Assembly (NCBI RefSeq): GCF_030272615.1
Contig: NC_081413.1
Coordinates: forward strand, 182,726,951 to 182,790,950
DNA from: Cryptomeria japonica
Lineage: Eukaryota > Streptophyta > Pinopsida > Cupressales > Cupressaceae
Length of the DNA: 64,000 nucleotides
Reading direction: 5' to 3'
The translations under genes were made by a program, and so were the position numbers. The notes under the pieces are model-generated. The model saw nothing but the letters and a program-made list of their open reading frames with translations, had not been told where the DNA came from and did not search any database. Below are positions 43,719 through 54,596 of the stretch, in pieces (position 1 is the stretch's first letter; every line of letters starts with the position of its first letter).

Positions 43719-45280
43719 TGGTGCAGGGCACCTAACACTCTAAGAGTGAAAGATTTGATTTCATTTAAGTTTTTGTGTTAATTTGTGATTTAATAATGGA
43801 CCAACCATTGAGGACATAGTAGAGCCATGGTTGAGTTGTCCAAATTTTTGTTTGAGTCAATTGTGCTCAGGATACTGTTAGCTTGAGAAGTGAGATGCTT
43901 AGGTAGTTCACAAGAAAAATACTCCAGATGAATGTATTCATGTATTAGGAGCCAATTAAGTTGATTTTAGGTCTTCTAGGGTGTTTGAGGACCTTTAAGA
44001 GCCTTAGAATGCAAAATTGAATCCTAGAGCAAAAGTTGTCAAAAGTTGTGAGCAACATTTTGCAATTTCTTGCAAAAGTTGCATTTTGGTTATAGGAATT
44101 AGGAAGTTGGTTGAACTGAATGAAACAAGTAAATATAAGCCAAATTTAACTTCATTGTATGGGTTGGAGGATTGGAAATGCAAGAGCAAGTTTTTGGTTT
44201 CTGAAGCAACCTTGTTTCCACTGGTTTTTGATAGTTTTTGTCTTGTTTTCCTTGTTTGTATAGTCCAGTACGAACTAGATGGTGTAAAATCATTGCATCT
44301 TTGAGAGTTAATTGTATTTTTATTTCATTAAGGTTGATTTTCAGGTTTGATTGTTCTAGGTTGTAGAGATTTCTTTCATTCTTTGCAACTAGGAGCAAAA
44401 CCCTTGCAAGTAGGGTTTAAGAGCAAGAAATGGCTCTAACCTAGGCATTCTTTGATGGTACCTATTGAAATAAATAATAATACTAGGTTAGGGTATGCAC
44501 ATAGCTTAGGAATAGGGTGTGTGATGTTGCAGGTCTAGGAGCAAGAGAAACAATGAAGCCCTAGGCTCACTGCTGGGAGTAGGTGAGTTAGGACAGCAAG
44601 AAAAGTGTGATTTGTGAGCACATGCAGATTGGCACAGGACCAAGTGGCATATGAATGGAAATCCCTCTAATTCCTCTTGAAGGTTCCCAAGGTGTTTGGA
44701 GCAGGAGATTTTACTGGTGAAGAGTTTTAGACCCATCTTGCCAAGTCACCAACTAGGCCTAAAACCCTTCAAAATAGTGCATCATTGGAAACCCCACTTG
44801 TACGGATAAACCAGATGCAATTTTCTAGTATTGTTTGTAACTTCCAAAAGGGTACTCAAATCAATGATTTATTTCTAGGCTTGTTTGGGGTTTTTTGCAA
44901 ATTAAACCCCTAAAACTACCTAGGGAGGGCTAATGCAATTAGGCGTATTTAGGTGCCGGTAGAGACCTAGAAGGGTTAAGAAGACAAAGAGATGGATTTG
45001 GTGAGTCTAAAACCTCAAAATAAATTGAAGACACCTTTTTGAAGAACTAGGAAACCATAGGAAGATATTGTGTGTTAAGATCCTTGCAGGAGTGGTTGGA
45101 GCCCAGGAGAGGAGTGTGTGAGTAACTGAGGTGGCAACCTCAAGTGGAGGAGTTGATTGACCCTAAACCATTGGATATACCTAGGAGGTAAGTTAAGATG
45201 GCTCATAACTTGGAGTTTCCATTAGCATAACCCCTACCAAGTACCATTGGAGGGAATTGAGTAGTTGAAGGTTGTGTAGA
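43719..45280 (+). repeat. Element 3 5' LTR (3' end damaged)
   Basis: Aligns with 49915-51420 from TGGTGCAGGGCACC to GAGTAGTTGAAGG. After about 45270 the two no longer match. The divergence is moderate, with many single-base changes. Confidence 0.8.
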
Positions 45281-45328
45281 AAGACTTGGTGTATGTTAGA
45301 TTGTGAAGAATCAAAAGCCATCTGGCAG

Positions 45329-46340
45329 ATGGTGGCAGATATGATAGAAGGTTTGAAGGATGCAAAAGGAAGTAGAGGAGCTAGAGAGGTAACGAAGGAG
45401 AAGGGGAAGGTTAAAACATAATGGAGTGATGAAACTGATGAAGAAGTGGAAGATGGAGAGGAACCAGGAGCAGTAGTTATGCCCAAAGACCAAAAATTAT
45501 TTTTAGATCCAGTCAAATCCATTTCTAAAGACAACTTGGATGGATTACCCACATATGGAGGAAACCTCAATGGATAAGAGTTGCTAGATTGGATAGAAGC
45601 TCTCAATAATCACTTTGATTACAAAGAGGTAGAAAAAGAGAAAAGAATCAATGTGGCCGATTCAAGAATGTGAGGATCAACATTAGTTTGGTGAAATATG
45701 ATGCAAGAAGAAAGGATACAAGAAGGCAAAAATAAGATAACTTCATGGGAGTGTATGAAGATCAGACTTAAGGCACAATTCCTTCCAAGAGATTATGAAG
45801 TTCAAATCCATAAGAGACTACAAAATCTAAAACAAAGGGAGTTAGATGTCAATGCATACACTGAAGAGTTCCATAAGCTCAATTTGAGGGCTAGGAAGCA
45901 TGAGAATGAGGTGGAGAAGTTGGCTAGGTACCTGAATGGCCTTAGATAGAATATACAAGATGAGATAAGAATCCTCACACCAGATACTGTCCATGTGTTT
46001 TCAGTTGGCCCTAAGGACTGAAGAGAAGATCAAAAGGAGGAGTGAACAAAATCAGAAACATAGGGGAGGTAAGAATTTTAGAGGTAGAGGAAACTCTGGT
46101 AGAGGGCAGAAATCACCAAGAAGTGAAGAGTAGCAAGGCCAAGAAGGCAGTGGATAATCTTAGAGTGGAGCATTTAGATGATCCTATAGAGGAAGGAGCA
46201 ATATTAGGGGCAAGTTTGGAAACTCAGGAAGAGGAAATATAGTTTTCACCAGTAGGTGTTATCATTGCAATCAAGTTGGGCATACCATGAGTAAGTGCCC
46301 AGGGAAAGCCTCAAGCTCCACAAGCTCATACATGGGATAA
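45329..46340 (+). pseudogene. Element 3 Gag
   Basis: Starts near MVADMIEGLKDAKGS. Conserved Gag phrases follow: LPTYGGNLNG, LLDWIEALNNHFDYKEV, then KLRLKAQFLP-like sequence, YEVQIHKRLQNLKQ and YTEEFHKL. Stops occur near 45420, 45576, 45671 and 45691, and there is a frame change before the zinc knuckle CYHCNQVGHTMSKC at 46257-46298. It would form the particle and bind RNA if intact. The family is the same as element 4's Gag. Confidence 0.78.
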
Positions 46341-46352
46341 AGAAGAGCTTGA

Positions 46353-48020
46353 TTGTTGCAAGAGGAGGACACTCAGAGTGTAACTTCTTCAATCAGCAAG
46401 GTAGGGCCAGTGATAGATGGAGAAAACTTGATGATGGGGAGAACAATGCTTAAGATACCCCAAGATCAAGAGCTGCCACAAAGGAAAAGCTTGTTTAGAA
46501 CCACTTGTAGGTCACATGGGAATATTTTTAAAGTGATTGTAGATTTTGGTTCCACTGAGAATATTGTCTTAGTTGAAATGGTGGACAAACTCAAAATGAA
46601 AAGATTGCCTCACCTCACTCCCTATAAGGTATCATGGATCAACCAAGGTCAACATGTATTGGTTGATGAACAAGCATGGGTGGGTTTTGAAATTGGTGAG
46701 TACAAGGATAGATTATTATGTGACATATTGCCTATGGATGCTTGCCATTTGCTGTTGGGCCATCCATGGAAATATGATGTGAGAGCTACTCATGATGGGG
46801 AGAAGAACAACTATCTTATCACCAAGAATGGGAAGAAGTATCAAATGGATCCACTACTTGAACCAAAGGAAGAAAAGAAAATAGGCTCAAGTGTGATGTT
46901 GATGAGAGGAAAAGAGTTTCTCAAAGTGTTGAAACAAGAAGGACATCAAGGCCATGCTAGAGTGTTAAAACTTAGAGAAGAAGCTAAGGCAGATCCAATG
47001 AGTGAAGTGCCTCAAGAGGTGCAAGGTCTACTAAAAAAATATGTAGAAGTGATAGGGGATGACATACTCGATTCTTTTCCTCCAATAAGAGATGTAAATC
47101 ATCAAATAGACTTAATACCAGGGGCTGGTCTGCCAAACAAAGCTGCCTACAAAATGACACCTAGTCAAAATGAAGAGATCGCCAAAGAAGTGCAAGAACT
47201 CTTAGACAAAGGGTTTATCAAGAAGAGTTTGAGTCCATGTGTTGTTCCTACTATGTTAGTGCCTAAAAAGGGAGGCAAATGGAGAATGTGTACAGACTCC
47301 AGAAAAATCAACAAGATTTCTATAAGGAACCGGTTTCCCATGCTAAGGATTGAAGACCTATTAGACAATCTAGGAGGTGCAAGGTACTTCACAAAGGTTG
47401 ACTTAAAGTCTAATTACCATCAGATCAGAATCAGACCTAGAGATGAAAGGAAGACAACCTTTAGAACCAATGTAGGCCTATATGAGTGGTTGGTGATGCC
47501 ATTTGGCCTCACCAATGCACCTAGTACCTACCAAAGGCTCATGAATGAAGTCTTAGTTGAGTTTATTGGTAGATTTAAAATTGTATATCTTGATGACATT
47601 TTGATCTATAGAAGGTTCAAGGAGGAACACCTCAAGCATGTGGAGATGGTTTTGAAGAAGTTGAAGGAGGCTCAACTCAAGATTAACCTTGAAAAATGTG
47701 AGTTTTTGAAAACAGAGCTTGTATACCTTGGTTTTGTTATTTCACATGGATGTTTAAAACTGGATCCAAGTAAGGTAGAAGCAATACTTAATTGGCCTAT
47801 CCCTAGGGGCATAAGTGAAGTTAGAATCTTTCATGGAATGGCATCTTTCTATAAGAAATTTGTGAAAAAATTTAGCCATGTTTGTGCTCCTATTCTCAAT
47901 ACCTTTAAAGGAGGGATTAAATGTCACTTTAAGTGGACAGAGGAATCCAATAAGGGGTTTGAAAGGTTGAAAACCAAGATAGAAGAGCTACCAACTCTTA
48001 GATTGCCTGATTTCAATTAG
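46353..48020 (+). CDS. Element 3 protease and reverse transcriptase
   Basis: Open for 555 codons. The protease loop reads VDFGSTEN (46542-46550 is D-F-G), followed by the dimer-core-like phrase CHLLLGHPW. RT starts at about residue 265 (YKMTPSQNEEI), with KGGKWRMCTDSRKINK, FTKVDLKSNYHQI and YLDD at 47586-47597, then thumb and connection (LGFVISHG). It ends at TAG 48018-48020 in DFN, and the frame continues without shift into RNase H. It copies the element RNA into DNA. The unusual F in the protease site is shared with element 4. Confidence 0.9.
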   Translation: MLQEEDTQSVTSSISKVGPVIDGENLMMGRTMLKIPQDQELPQRKSLFRTTCRSHGNIFKVIVDFGSTENIVLVEMVDKLKMKRLPHLTPYKVSWINQGQHVLVDEQAWVGFEIGEYKDRLLCDILPMDACHLLLGHPWKYDVRATHDGEKNNYLITKNGKKYQMDPLLEPKEEKKIGSSVMLMRGKEFLKVLKQEGHQGHARVLKLREEAKADPMSEVPQEVQGLLKKYVEVIGDDILDSFPPIRDVNHQIDLIPGAGLPNKAAYKMTPSQNEEIAKEVQELLDKGFIKKSLSPCVVPTMLVPKKGGKWRMCTDSRKINKISIRNRFPMLRIEDLLDNLGGARYFTKVDLKSNYHQIRIRPRDERKTTFRTNVGLYEWLVMPFGLTNAPSTYQRLMNEVLVEFIGRFKIVYLDDILIYRRFKEEHLKHVEMVLKKLKEAQLKINLEKCEFLKTELVYLGFVISHGCLKLDPSKVEAILNWPIPRGISEVRIFHGMASFYKKFVKKFSHVCAPILNTFKGGIKCHFKWTEESNKGFERLKTKIEELPTLRLPDFN

Positions 48021-48512
48021 TTGTTTACAGTAGAATGTGATGCAAGCCAAAGGGCAATAGGGGAATTTTTAAGCCAAGAGGGACATCCTATAGCTTTCTT
48101 CTCAAAAAATTTAAATGAAGCTAAGCAAAGGTACTTGATATATGACTTGGAGTTATATGCAATGGTTCAAGCATTGAAAAAATGGCATCACTACCTACTG
48201 CCCAAAGAATTTGTAGTCTTCACTGACAACCATGTCATTAGCTTTCTCAATGGGCAAGAGAAGTTGAACCAAAGACACCTAAAGTGGGTTGAGTACCTAC
48301 AATATTATACATTCACTATTAAACACAAGAAAGGGACAACCAAAAAAGTTGCTGATGCACTAAGTAGGAGAATCATGACCATGCAGGAGATTAAATTACA
48401 AAGCATGGGTTTGAGTGAGTTAAAAGACCTCTACAAGGATGATAAGGATTTTGCAAAGATATATAATGTTTGTTCTAATTTTTCTAACAACTCACATGTC
48501 TCTTATTTATAA
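48021..48512 (+). CDS. Element 3 RNase H
   Basis: In phase with RT, separated by one TAG. ECDASQRAIG holds the first Asp, ELYAMVQAL the Glu and FTDNHVISF the next Asp; VADALSRR marks the domain end. This domain removes RNA from the RNA:DNA hybrid. The frame ends TAA at 48510-48512, just before the integrase zinc finger. Confidence 0.87.
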   Translation: MFTVECDASQRAIGEFLSQEGHPIAFFSKNLNEAKQRYLIYDLELYAMVQALKKWHHYLLPKEFVVFTDNHVISFLNGQEKLNQRHLKWVEYLQYYTFTIKHKKGTTKKVADALSRRIMTMQEIKLQSMGLSELKDLYKDDKDFAKIYNVCSNFSNNSHVSYL

Positions 48513-48515
48513 TAC

Positions 48516-49890
48516 ATGATACAAGAGGGTTTGTTGTTGAAAGGTCATCTTCTTTGCATACCTCAATGTTATATGAGGCAAAATATTATTCAAGAGAAGC
48601 ATTAAGGAGGTCTAGGAGGTCATTTTAGCATTGATAAGACTTTGGAGCAGGTTGGTAGATTTTATCATTGGTCCAAGTTGTAATCAAAAGTGAGAAGGTT
48701 TGTAGAGAAATGTGCCATTTGCCAAAGAGAAAAAGGAACCTCAAGTAATGTAGGTTTATATCAACCCTTGGTCATACCTCAGAGGCCTTATGAATGTTTG
48801 AGCATGGATATTTTGTTAGGCTTGCCTAGAAAACCAAGAGGATTTGATAGTGTGTATGTGGTAGTAGATAGGTTCAGAAAAATGAAACATTTCATACCTT
48901 GCAAGAGTACCAATGATGCCACCTATATTGTAGGCCTCTTCTTCAAGGAGATAGTCAGAATTCATGGTCTTCCAATCAACATTGTTAGTGATTGTTAGTG
49001 GTAGAGATGTGAAGTTTTTAAGCCACTTTTGGAGGACACTTTGGAGGAAGTTGGGCACCAATTTATCTTTCTCGTCTACCTATCATCCTCAATCAGATGG
49101 TCAGGCAAAGGTAGTCAACTGATCATTGGGTAACTTGCTAAGATGTCTTACCAAACAACATGGGCAGACTTGGGATCTAGTACTTGGACAGGAAGAATAT
49201 GCATATAATGACTCAATGAACCATAGCACTAGTAAAATTCCTTTTGAGATAGTGTATGGATTCTATCCTAGGGGCATATTAGAGCTCAAAGATCTTAGTT
49301 CAATAGCATCCAAGAGTGCACAAGGGGAGAACTTTGCCAAAGGTATTAAAGAGGTGCATGATAAGGTAAGATAGTCCTTACAACAAAACTCCAAGTAGTA
49401 TAAGGTTCAAGTTGATAAAACAAGGAGGAAGGTACACTTTCAAGTAGGAGACTTAGTGCTCATATACCTTAGGAAGGAGAGGCTTCCAAAAGGGTAGCCT
49501 ATCAATCTCATGATGAAGAAGATTAGACCTCTCAAGGTGGTGCACAAGTATGGACAGAATGCCTATGAGGTTGAACTTCCTCCTACCTTGGGGATATCTC
49601 CTATTTTTAATGTATGTGATCTCTATCCATACAAGGGAGAGACACCAACAAATTAGATAGACATGCCATCACCGGTTCATGAAGATTGGGTAAAGGATTT
49701 GCCACCTAGTCAATCGTTTGAGTTAGAGAGTATCTTGGATACCAAGATAGTAAAAAAGACAAGGAAAGGAGTCTAAAAGCACTATCTTGTTAAGTGGAAA
49801 GGGTTACCTAATTTAGATGCCATGTGGATGTTAGAGGCAGATATACTTCAGCATGGAGTGGAGATTTCAGACCTTATAACTCAAGGGACT
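48516..49890 (+). pseudogene. Element 3 integrase and chromodomain
   Basis: A decayed zinc finger (GHFSIDKTLEQV, then CAICQREKG near 48711) is followed by the catalytic core (SMDILLGLPRKPRGFDSVYV near 48805, IVSD near 48980). A perfect 10-bp tandem duplication ATTGTTAGTG at 48981-49000 shifts the frame at the second catalytic Asp. The core resumes at 49010 onward ([13 protein letters not shown]; Glu of the DDE triad replaced by Lys or lost here) and 49126-49374. A GPY-like tail (YGQNAYEVELPP) and a chromodomain (SILDTKIVKKTRKG, then HYLVKWKGLPN and MWMLE) close it near 49720-49860. Chromodomains direct insertion to heterochromatin. Confidence 0.82.
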
Positions 49891-49899
49891 TGAGTTCTT

Positions 49900-49914
49900 T
49901 GACCCAGGGGAGTA
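49900..49914 (+). other. Element 3 polypurine tract
   Basis: GACCCAGGGGAGTA directly before the LTR start TGGTGCAGGG. Element 4 has a similar CCGGGGAGTA at the same place. Confidence 0.65.
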
Positions 49915-51493
49915 TGGTGCAGGGCACCTAGCACTCTAAGAATGAAAGATTTGATTTCTTTTAAGTTTTTGTATTAATTTATGATCTAATAATGGACCAA
50001 AAATTGAGGACTCAGTAGAGCCATGGTTGAGTTGTCCAAATTTTGGTTTGAGTCAATTGTGCTCAGGATGCTGTTATCTTGAGAAGTGAGATGCTTAGGT
50101 AGCTCATAGGAAAAATACTCCAGATGAATTTATTCATTTATTAGGAGTCAATTGAGTTGAGTTTATGTATTATAGGGTGTTTGAGGACCTTTAAGATCCT
50201 TAGAATGCATTAGAATGCAAAATTGCAACTTAGAGAAAAAGTTGTCAAAAGTTGTATTTTTGGTTATAGGCGTTAGGAAGTTGGTTGAAACAACTAAAAA
50301 AAGTGGACATAAGCCAAATTTCACTTCATTGTATGGGTTGGAGGATTGGAAATGTAAGAGATTTTTTGGTTTGTGAAGCAACCTTGTTTCCATCGGTTTT
50401 TGACAGTTTTTGTCTTGTTTTCCTTGTTTGTATGGTCCAGTATAGACTAGATGGTGTAAAATCATTGCATCTTTGAGAGTTAATTGTATTTTTATTTCAT
50501 TAAGGTTTATTTTCAGGTTTTATTGTTCTAGGTTGTAGAGATTTCTTTCATTCTTTGCAACTAGGAGCAAAACCCTTACAAGTAGGGTTTAAGAGCAAGA
50601 AATGACTCTAACCTAGGGATTCTTTGATGGCACCTATTGAAATCACTAAGAATTCTAGGTTAGGGTCTATACATAGATTAGTAATAGGGTGTGTGATGTT
50701 TCAAGTATAGGAGGAGGAGAAACAATGAAGCCCTAGGCTCACCGCTGAGAGTAGGTGAGTTAGGACAACAAGAAAAGTGTGATTTATGAGTAGATGGAGA
50801 TTGGTGTAGGACCAAGTGGAATATTAATGGAAAGAAATCTGAGTCCCCTTGAAGGTTCCCAAGGTGTTTGGAGTAGGAGATTTGACTGGTGAAGAGTTTA
50901 AGACCCATCTTGCCAAGTCACCGGCTAGGCCTAAAACCCTTCAAAATAGTGCATCATTGGAAACCCCACTTGTATAAATAACCAAAATGCACTTTTCTAG
51001 TATTTCTTGTAACTTCCAAAAGGGTAATCAAATACATAATTTATTTCTAGGATTGTTTGGGGTTTTTGCAAATTAAACCCCTAAAACCACCTAGGGAGGG
51101 CTAATGCAATTAGGACTATTTAGGTGGCGGTAGAGACCTAGAAGGGTTAAGAAGCCAAGGCGATGGATTTGGTGAGTCTTAAAACTCAAAATAAATTGAA
51201 GACACCTTTTTGAAGCATTGGGAAACCATAGGAGGAGATTGTGTGTTAAGATCCTTGCAGGAGTGGTTGGAGCCCAGGAGAGGGGTGTGAGGTGGCAACC
51301 TCAAGTGGAGGAGTTGATTGACCCTAAACCATTGGTTTACCCATGATGAAAGTCAAGAAGGTTTAGACCTTGGAGGTCCCATTAGCATAACCCCAACCAA
51401 GTGCCATTGGAAGGACTTGAGTAGTTGAAGGGTTGAGTAGGTCAAGTCACTCAAGAAGGTGTAACAAACAAAGCTCCAAGACTCTCTGCATCA
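49915..51493 (+). repeat. Element 3 3' LTR
   Basis: 1579 bp, starts TGGTGCAGGG and ends CTCTGCATCA, followed by the TGATA duplication. The CTCTGCATCA end also closes the element 4 LTR at its outer side, which supports the boundary. Confidence 0.87.
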
Positions 51494-51498
51494 TGATA

Positions 51499-52380
51499 AG
51501 TCAAATATAAGGAGAGAGCTCGAAGCCCTTACCATCAGAATGAGTCAAGAGTTGGAAGCCAGGAGGGTTGCTAAAGACAAAATCAGATATAAGGAGCATG
51601 ATATTGCTAAGTTGAACTGAGAGATTAGTGATTTGCATGCACATCTTCATGAGGAAAAAGAAGAAAAAGAAGAAATTTAGGCTGACCTAGACATGGTTAT
51701 GTCTCTTAGAGAGAGTCTTATGAAAAAGAATGAATATCTTACTAAGGAGTCGGATAATGCTAAGGAGATATTGGATAAATAAAACAAGAGCACTACTATG
51801 CTTGATAAGAAGATTCAGTCCCAAAGGCAGAATGGAGATACACATGGCTTGGGATACACAACCTTTGAGAAATGAGAGCCTTTCGGTACTAAGGACATCA
51901 TGCATGAAGGTAAATAATAACTTAAGAAAAAGAAAACCACCGTTAAGAAATAATACAAACCAATATGCTTTAACTATCATAAGGTTGGTCATACTGCTAA
52001 TGTTTGTAGAAGTAGATCCAATGTTGTTAATGGTTATAGACCTAATACATATGATGGATATGTGCCTAGCACTTTTAATGGTTATTGCTATGATTGCAAC
52101 AAGTATGGGCATAGAGTTATTGAGTGCAGTTCTGGAATGAATAATCAAAGACCTTACATGAATCAGAGGTCTGGTGGTCATTGGCATAGATCTTTTAATG
52201 ATCGAAGAAACCCTAACTAGCAGAGACCTTATGTAAACTGGTCTAGTCCTTATGAAATGAAGTATATAAAGAATGCAACTTGTTCTATTTGTCATAATTA
52301 TAGACATGTAGCTATGAATTGTAGAAGAATAACTGGTAGAGGTAATGCTGGACCTTGGTGAGCATCTGGAATGGCATGTT
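51499..52380 (+). pseudogene. H2 Gag, second part: coiled coil and serial zinc knuckles
   Basis: Continues the Gag frame after element 3 (RRELEALTIRMSQELEARR, then HAHLHEEKEEKEE). Zinc-knuckle motifs follow: C-F-N-Y-H...G-H...C near 51970 (one Cys now Tyr), CYDCNKYGHRVIEC near 52090 and CSICHNYRHVAMNC near 52282. A fourth trace (GHKLGHLVEFC) lies near 52388. Stops are scattered. Such knuckles bind RNA. Three to four in series is more than the usual one in copia Gag. Confidence 0.65.
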
Positions 52381-53065
52381 TTTAGGTCACAAACTGGGAC
52401 ACCTTGTAGAGTTTTGCAGAGCAAGAATGAACCAACTGGTTAATCAGTCTGTTGAACATAAAGGTAAGAAGAAGGTTGATATGGAGGAAGTCAGGAGTGA
52501 GATGAGAAAGATCTAGAGAAAGAAGAGTGAGGAGAAACCATCAGGATATTCTATTTCTTCACCTTGTGTGGAGAATCCCTCACTGGTAAACTAAGCTATG
52601 TATAAAGCTTAGGGGGAGCTTAATGTCAGATCCATTTTTGGACCCCCTATATGGTGTGCGGTAAGATAAATCTACATACTTTGATGCTTTATGATATTGT
52701 GAAATGATTTTGTGTTGTAATCGGTAAGTTTGATGTGCTAATGTGAACCGATAGTGATTTTTAGGGTTGAATGATGATTAGGGTAAGTTCAATCATTATT
52801 GCATTTAATGTAGTTTGTAAAAGGTGAATAAAAGTGTTTTACAAGTTTCATTTTTTACCTTTGCATTCCCAAGAGCATTTGGAGAGCGACTAAAGCAAAG
52901 AAGAGATTTTGATTACTGCATTGGCAAGGTTGATTGTGGATTGAAGAGATTTGTGGAGAAGTGAATTGGTGAAGTGCATTTAGACCGAAAAGTGCAGAAA
53001 CCCTAGCTGCAAAGAAAAAAAAAATGTATTTATCTAGAATTCAATTCTGTGTTTGAGTCTTCACT
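52381..53065 (+). other. H2 inter-frame region
   Basis: No gene. It contains the purine-rich TTAGGGGGAGCT at about 52608-52619 followed by TAATGTCAG, the arrangement typical of a copia 3' purine tract and LTR start. The following sequence does not match the H2 5' LTR. Further on, it looks like a leader, ending in an A-run (53009-53021) ahead of the ATG at 53066. Confidence 0.45.
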
Positions 53066-54596
53066 ATGGATACACCACACTTTGTAGATGTTACTGAAAA
53101 GCCTCAACCAAAATTCAAGAGGCATCCACATAAGTCGATTGAAACCGATCCTGCTGGAGCCCTATCTAGCGTACCTTATGGTGTGTTGCATTCCAAAGAT
53201 ATTAGATCCTATATTCATTGCAAACTAGAAGATTTGGGAACCTTTGCTATCTTTAATCAGTATCAGACTTTGTGTGATAAGAAAAGAGTTATAAAGGATC
53301 AATTCACAAGGGCTATGATAAAGGTTTTCACCATGCCATGAACTTTCTTGACGAATTCGAAGGAGATCATATCAAATATGTTTTGAGAAGGATATATTAT
53401 TAGTTTATGTGGTTGGATCAACCACATAAGATTATAAAGGAAGCTATTCATGATGTCACCAGATTGTGGGCAATCGGTGAAGTTCCCATGCTAAGGACAA
53501 TCCCGAAGGATGAAGTCATCTGATTGACAAAGTCTAAATGGGATGGTAGAGCTATGACAATAAATGAAATTGAAGACCCTGAGGTTAACTATGCTTCTAT
53601 GGTAATTGGCTATAGGGTTTATCACTCAAGCATAAAAAATAGTATTCCTGGAGCTGCAATTCATACTATCTATTGGATGTTGAAAGAAAATGTTGACTAT
53701 GATCTTGCAGAAGCTTTGAGAGCCCAACTAATCCTGGACCTTGAATCAATCAAGAAGGATAGGAGACATAAATTTAAATTTGGACAGCTGATCATAGGTT
53801 TGTTTTTATATTTTTAGATCTCCTTTGACAATATTGGTAATATACAATGGTCAAATGATATACTGACAATGTTACAAATTAAGAACAACATCAAGATGAT
53901 TGGTAATGAGTTTAGAAAGGTAATTTGGGGATATTTTAAATATTTTTAGAAGAGGATGCATGAAAGAGAAAGGATACCAGAAAAAGTTGTTAAAAGGTAT
54001 GAAGACTCTATCTATTTCTTGGTGGACACTGATACATGTCAAATGAGGTAGTAGAACCTACAAAATCATGGGTGATGCCCATGGGTTATGAAGTTGAAGT
54101 AGATATTCTCATTTCTTATGCTGATCATATCCTTGCACAATCGGTAGATACTAATGCAACCAGGTTTGGAACATTTAAGGAGAAATTATTACAAGTGCAC
54201 TCTAAGTTGGAAAAACTAGTGATTGCCAAGAAATTCATAAAAGAAGTGGAACAATTTTTTGTTGAACAATGTTTTACTAAGGAGGCAATTGCTAAGGCCA
54301 GAGCAAAATTTGAAGCAAGGAAAGTTGAATCCTCTACTGCCTCAACCGATACCAGCACCGATAGACAAACAAAGAGTACAATGGTGAAGGAGAAGCCCCC
54401 TCCTACTCCTAAAATATAGATTAGAAGAAAACCTAAGGATGATAAGCTTGAAGAACCCAAGGTGAAAGAGGTATACAAGAAAATGAGTAAACAACAAGCA
54501 CAAAGGACACTTCAAACTGTTGAGGAAGAAGATATAGATTTTCAAGGTGAGAAGAAAGCATTAAGAGCTAGTTGGAAGAAACCCAAAGTGGTTGGA
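53066..54596 (+). pseudogene. H2 second frame, function unknown, first part
   Basis: I do not recognise the family. It starts MDTPHFVDVTEKPQPKFKRH. Open pieces at 53066-53341, 53524-53817 and 54036-54419 are joined by decayed sequence with a frameshift near 53340 and stops at about 53397, 53521, 53815 and 54417. Phrases such as LWAIGEVPMLRTIPKDEV, KWDGRAMTINEIEDPEVNYA and RHKFKFGQLI are well kept. A Lys/Glu-rich tail (KARAKFEARK, then KPPPTPK) follows. There is no catalytic motif visible. It is cut at 54596 by element 4 and resumes at 62344. Like the A/B/C frame, it is a long hydrophilic protein carried by a retroelement with no pol. Confidence 0.55.

Larger units (their letters stand above)
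43719..51493 (+). mobile_element. Element 3: Ty3/gypsy chromovirus
   Basis: LTRs at 43719-about 45280 and 49915-51493, target duplication TGATA at 43714-43718 and 51494-51498. The LTRs start TGGTGCAGGGCACC and the right one ends CTCTGCATCA. The interior holds Gag, protease, RT, RNase H, integrase and a chromodomain in that order, with several stops and a frameshift. The last 70 or so bases of the left LTR and the primer site are not recognisable, so a deletion near 45280 is likely. Confidence 0.9.

Noticed and set aside
51687-52424. 245-codon minus-strand frame
   Set aside because: Opposite the H2 Gag zinc-knuckle region, with no family features; the plus-strand motifs explain the sequence.
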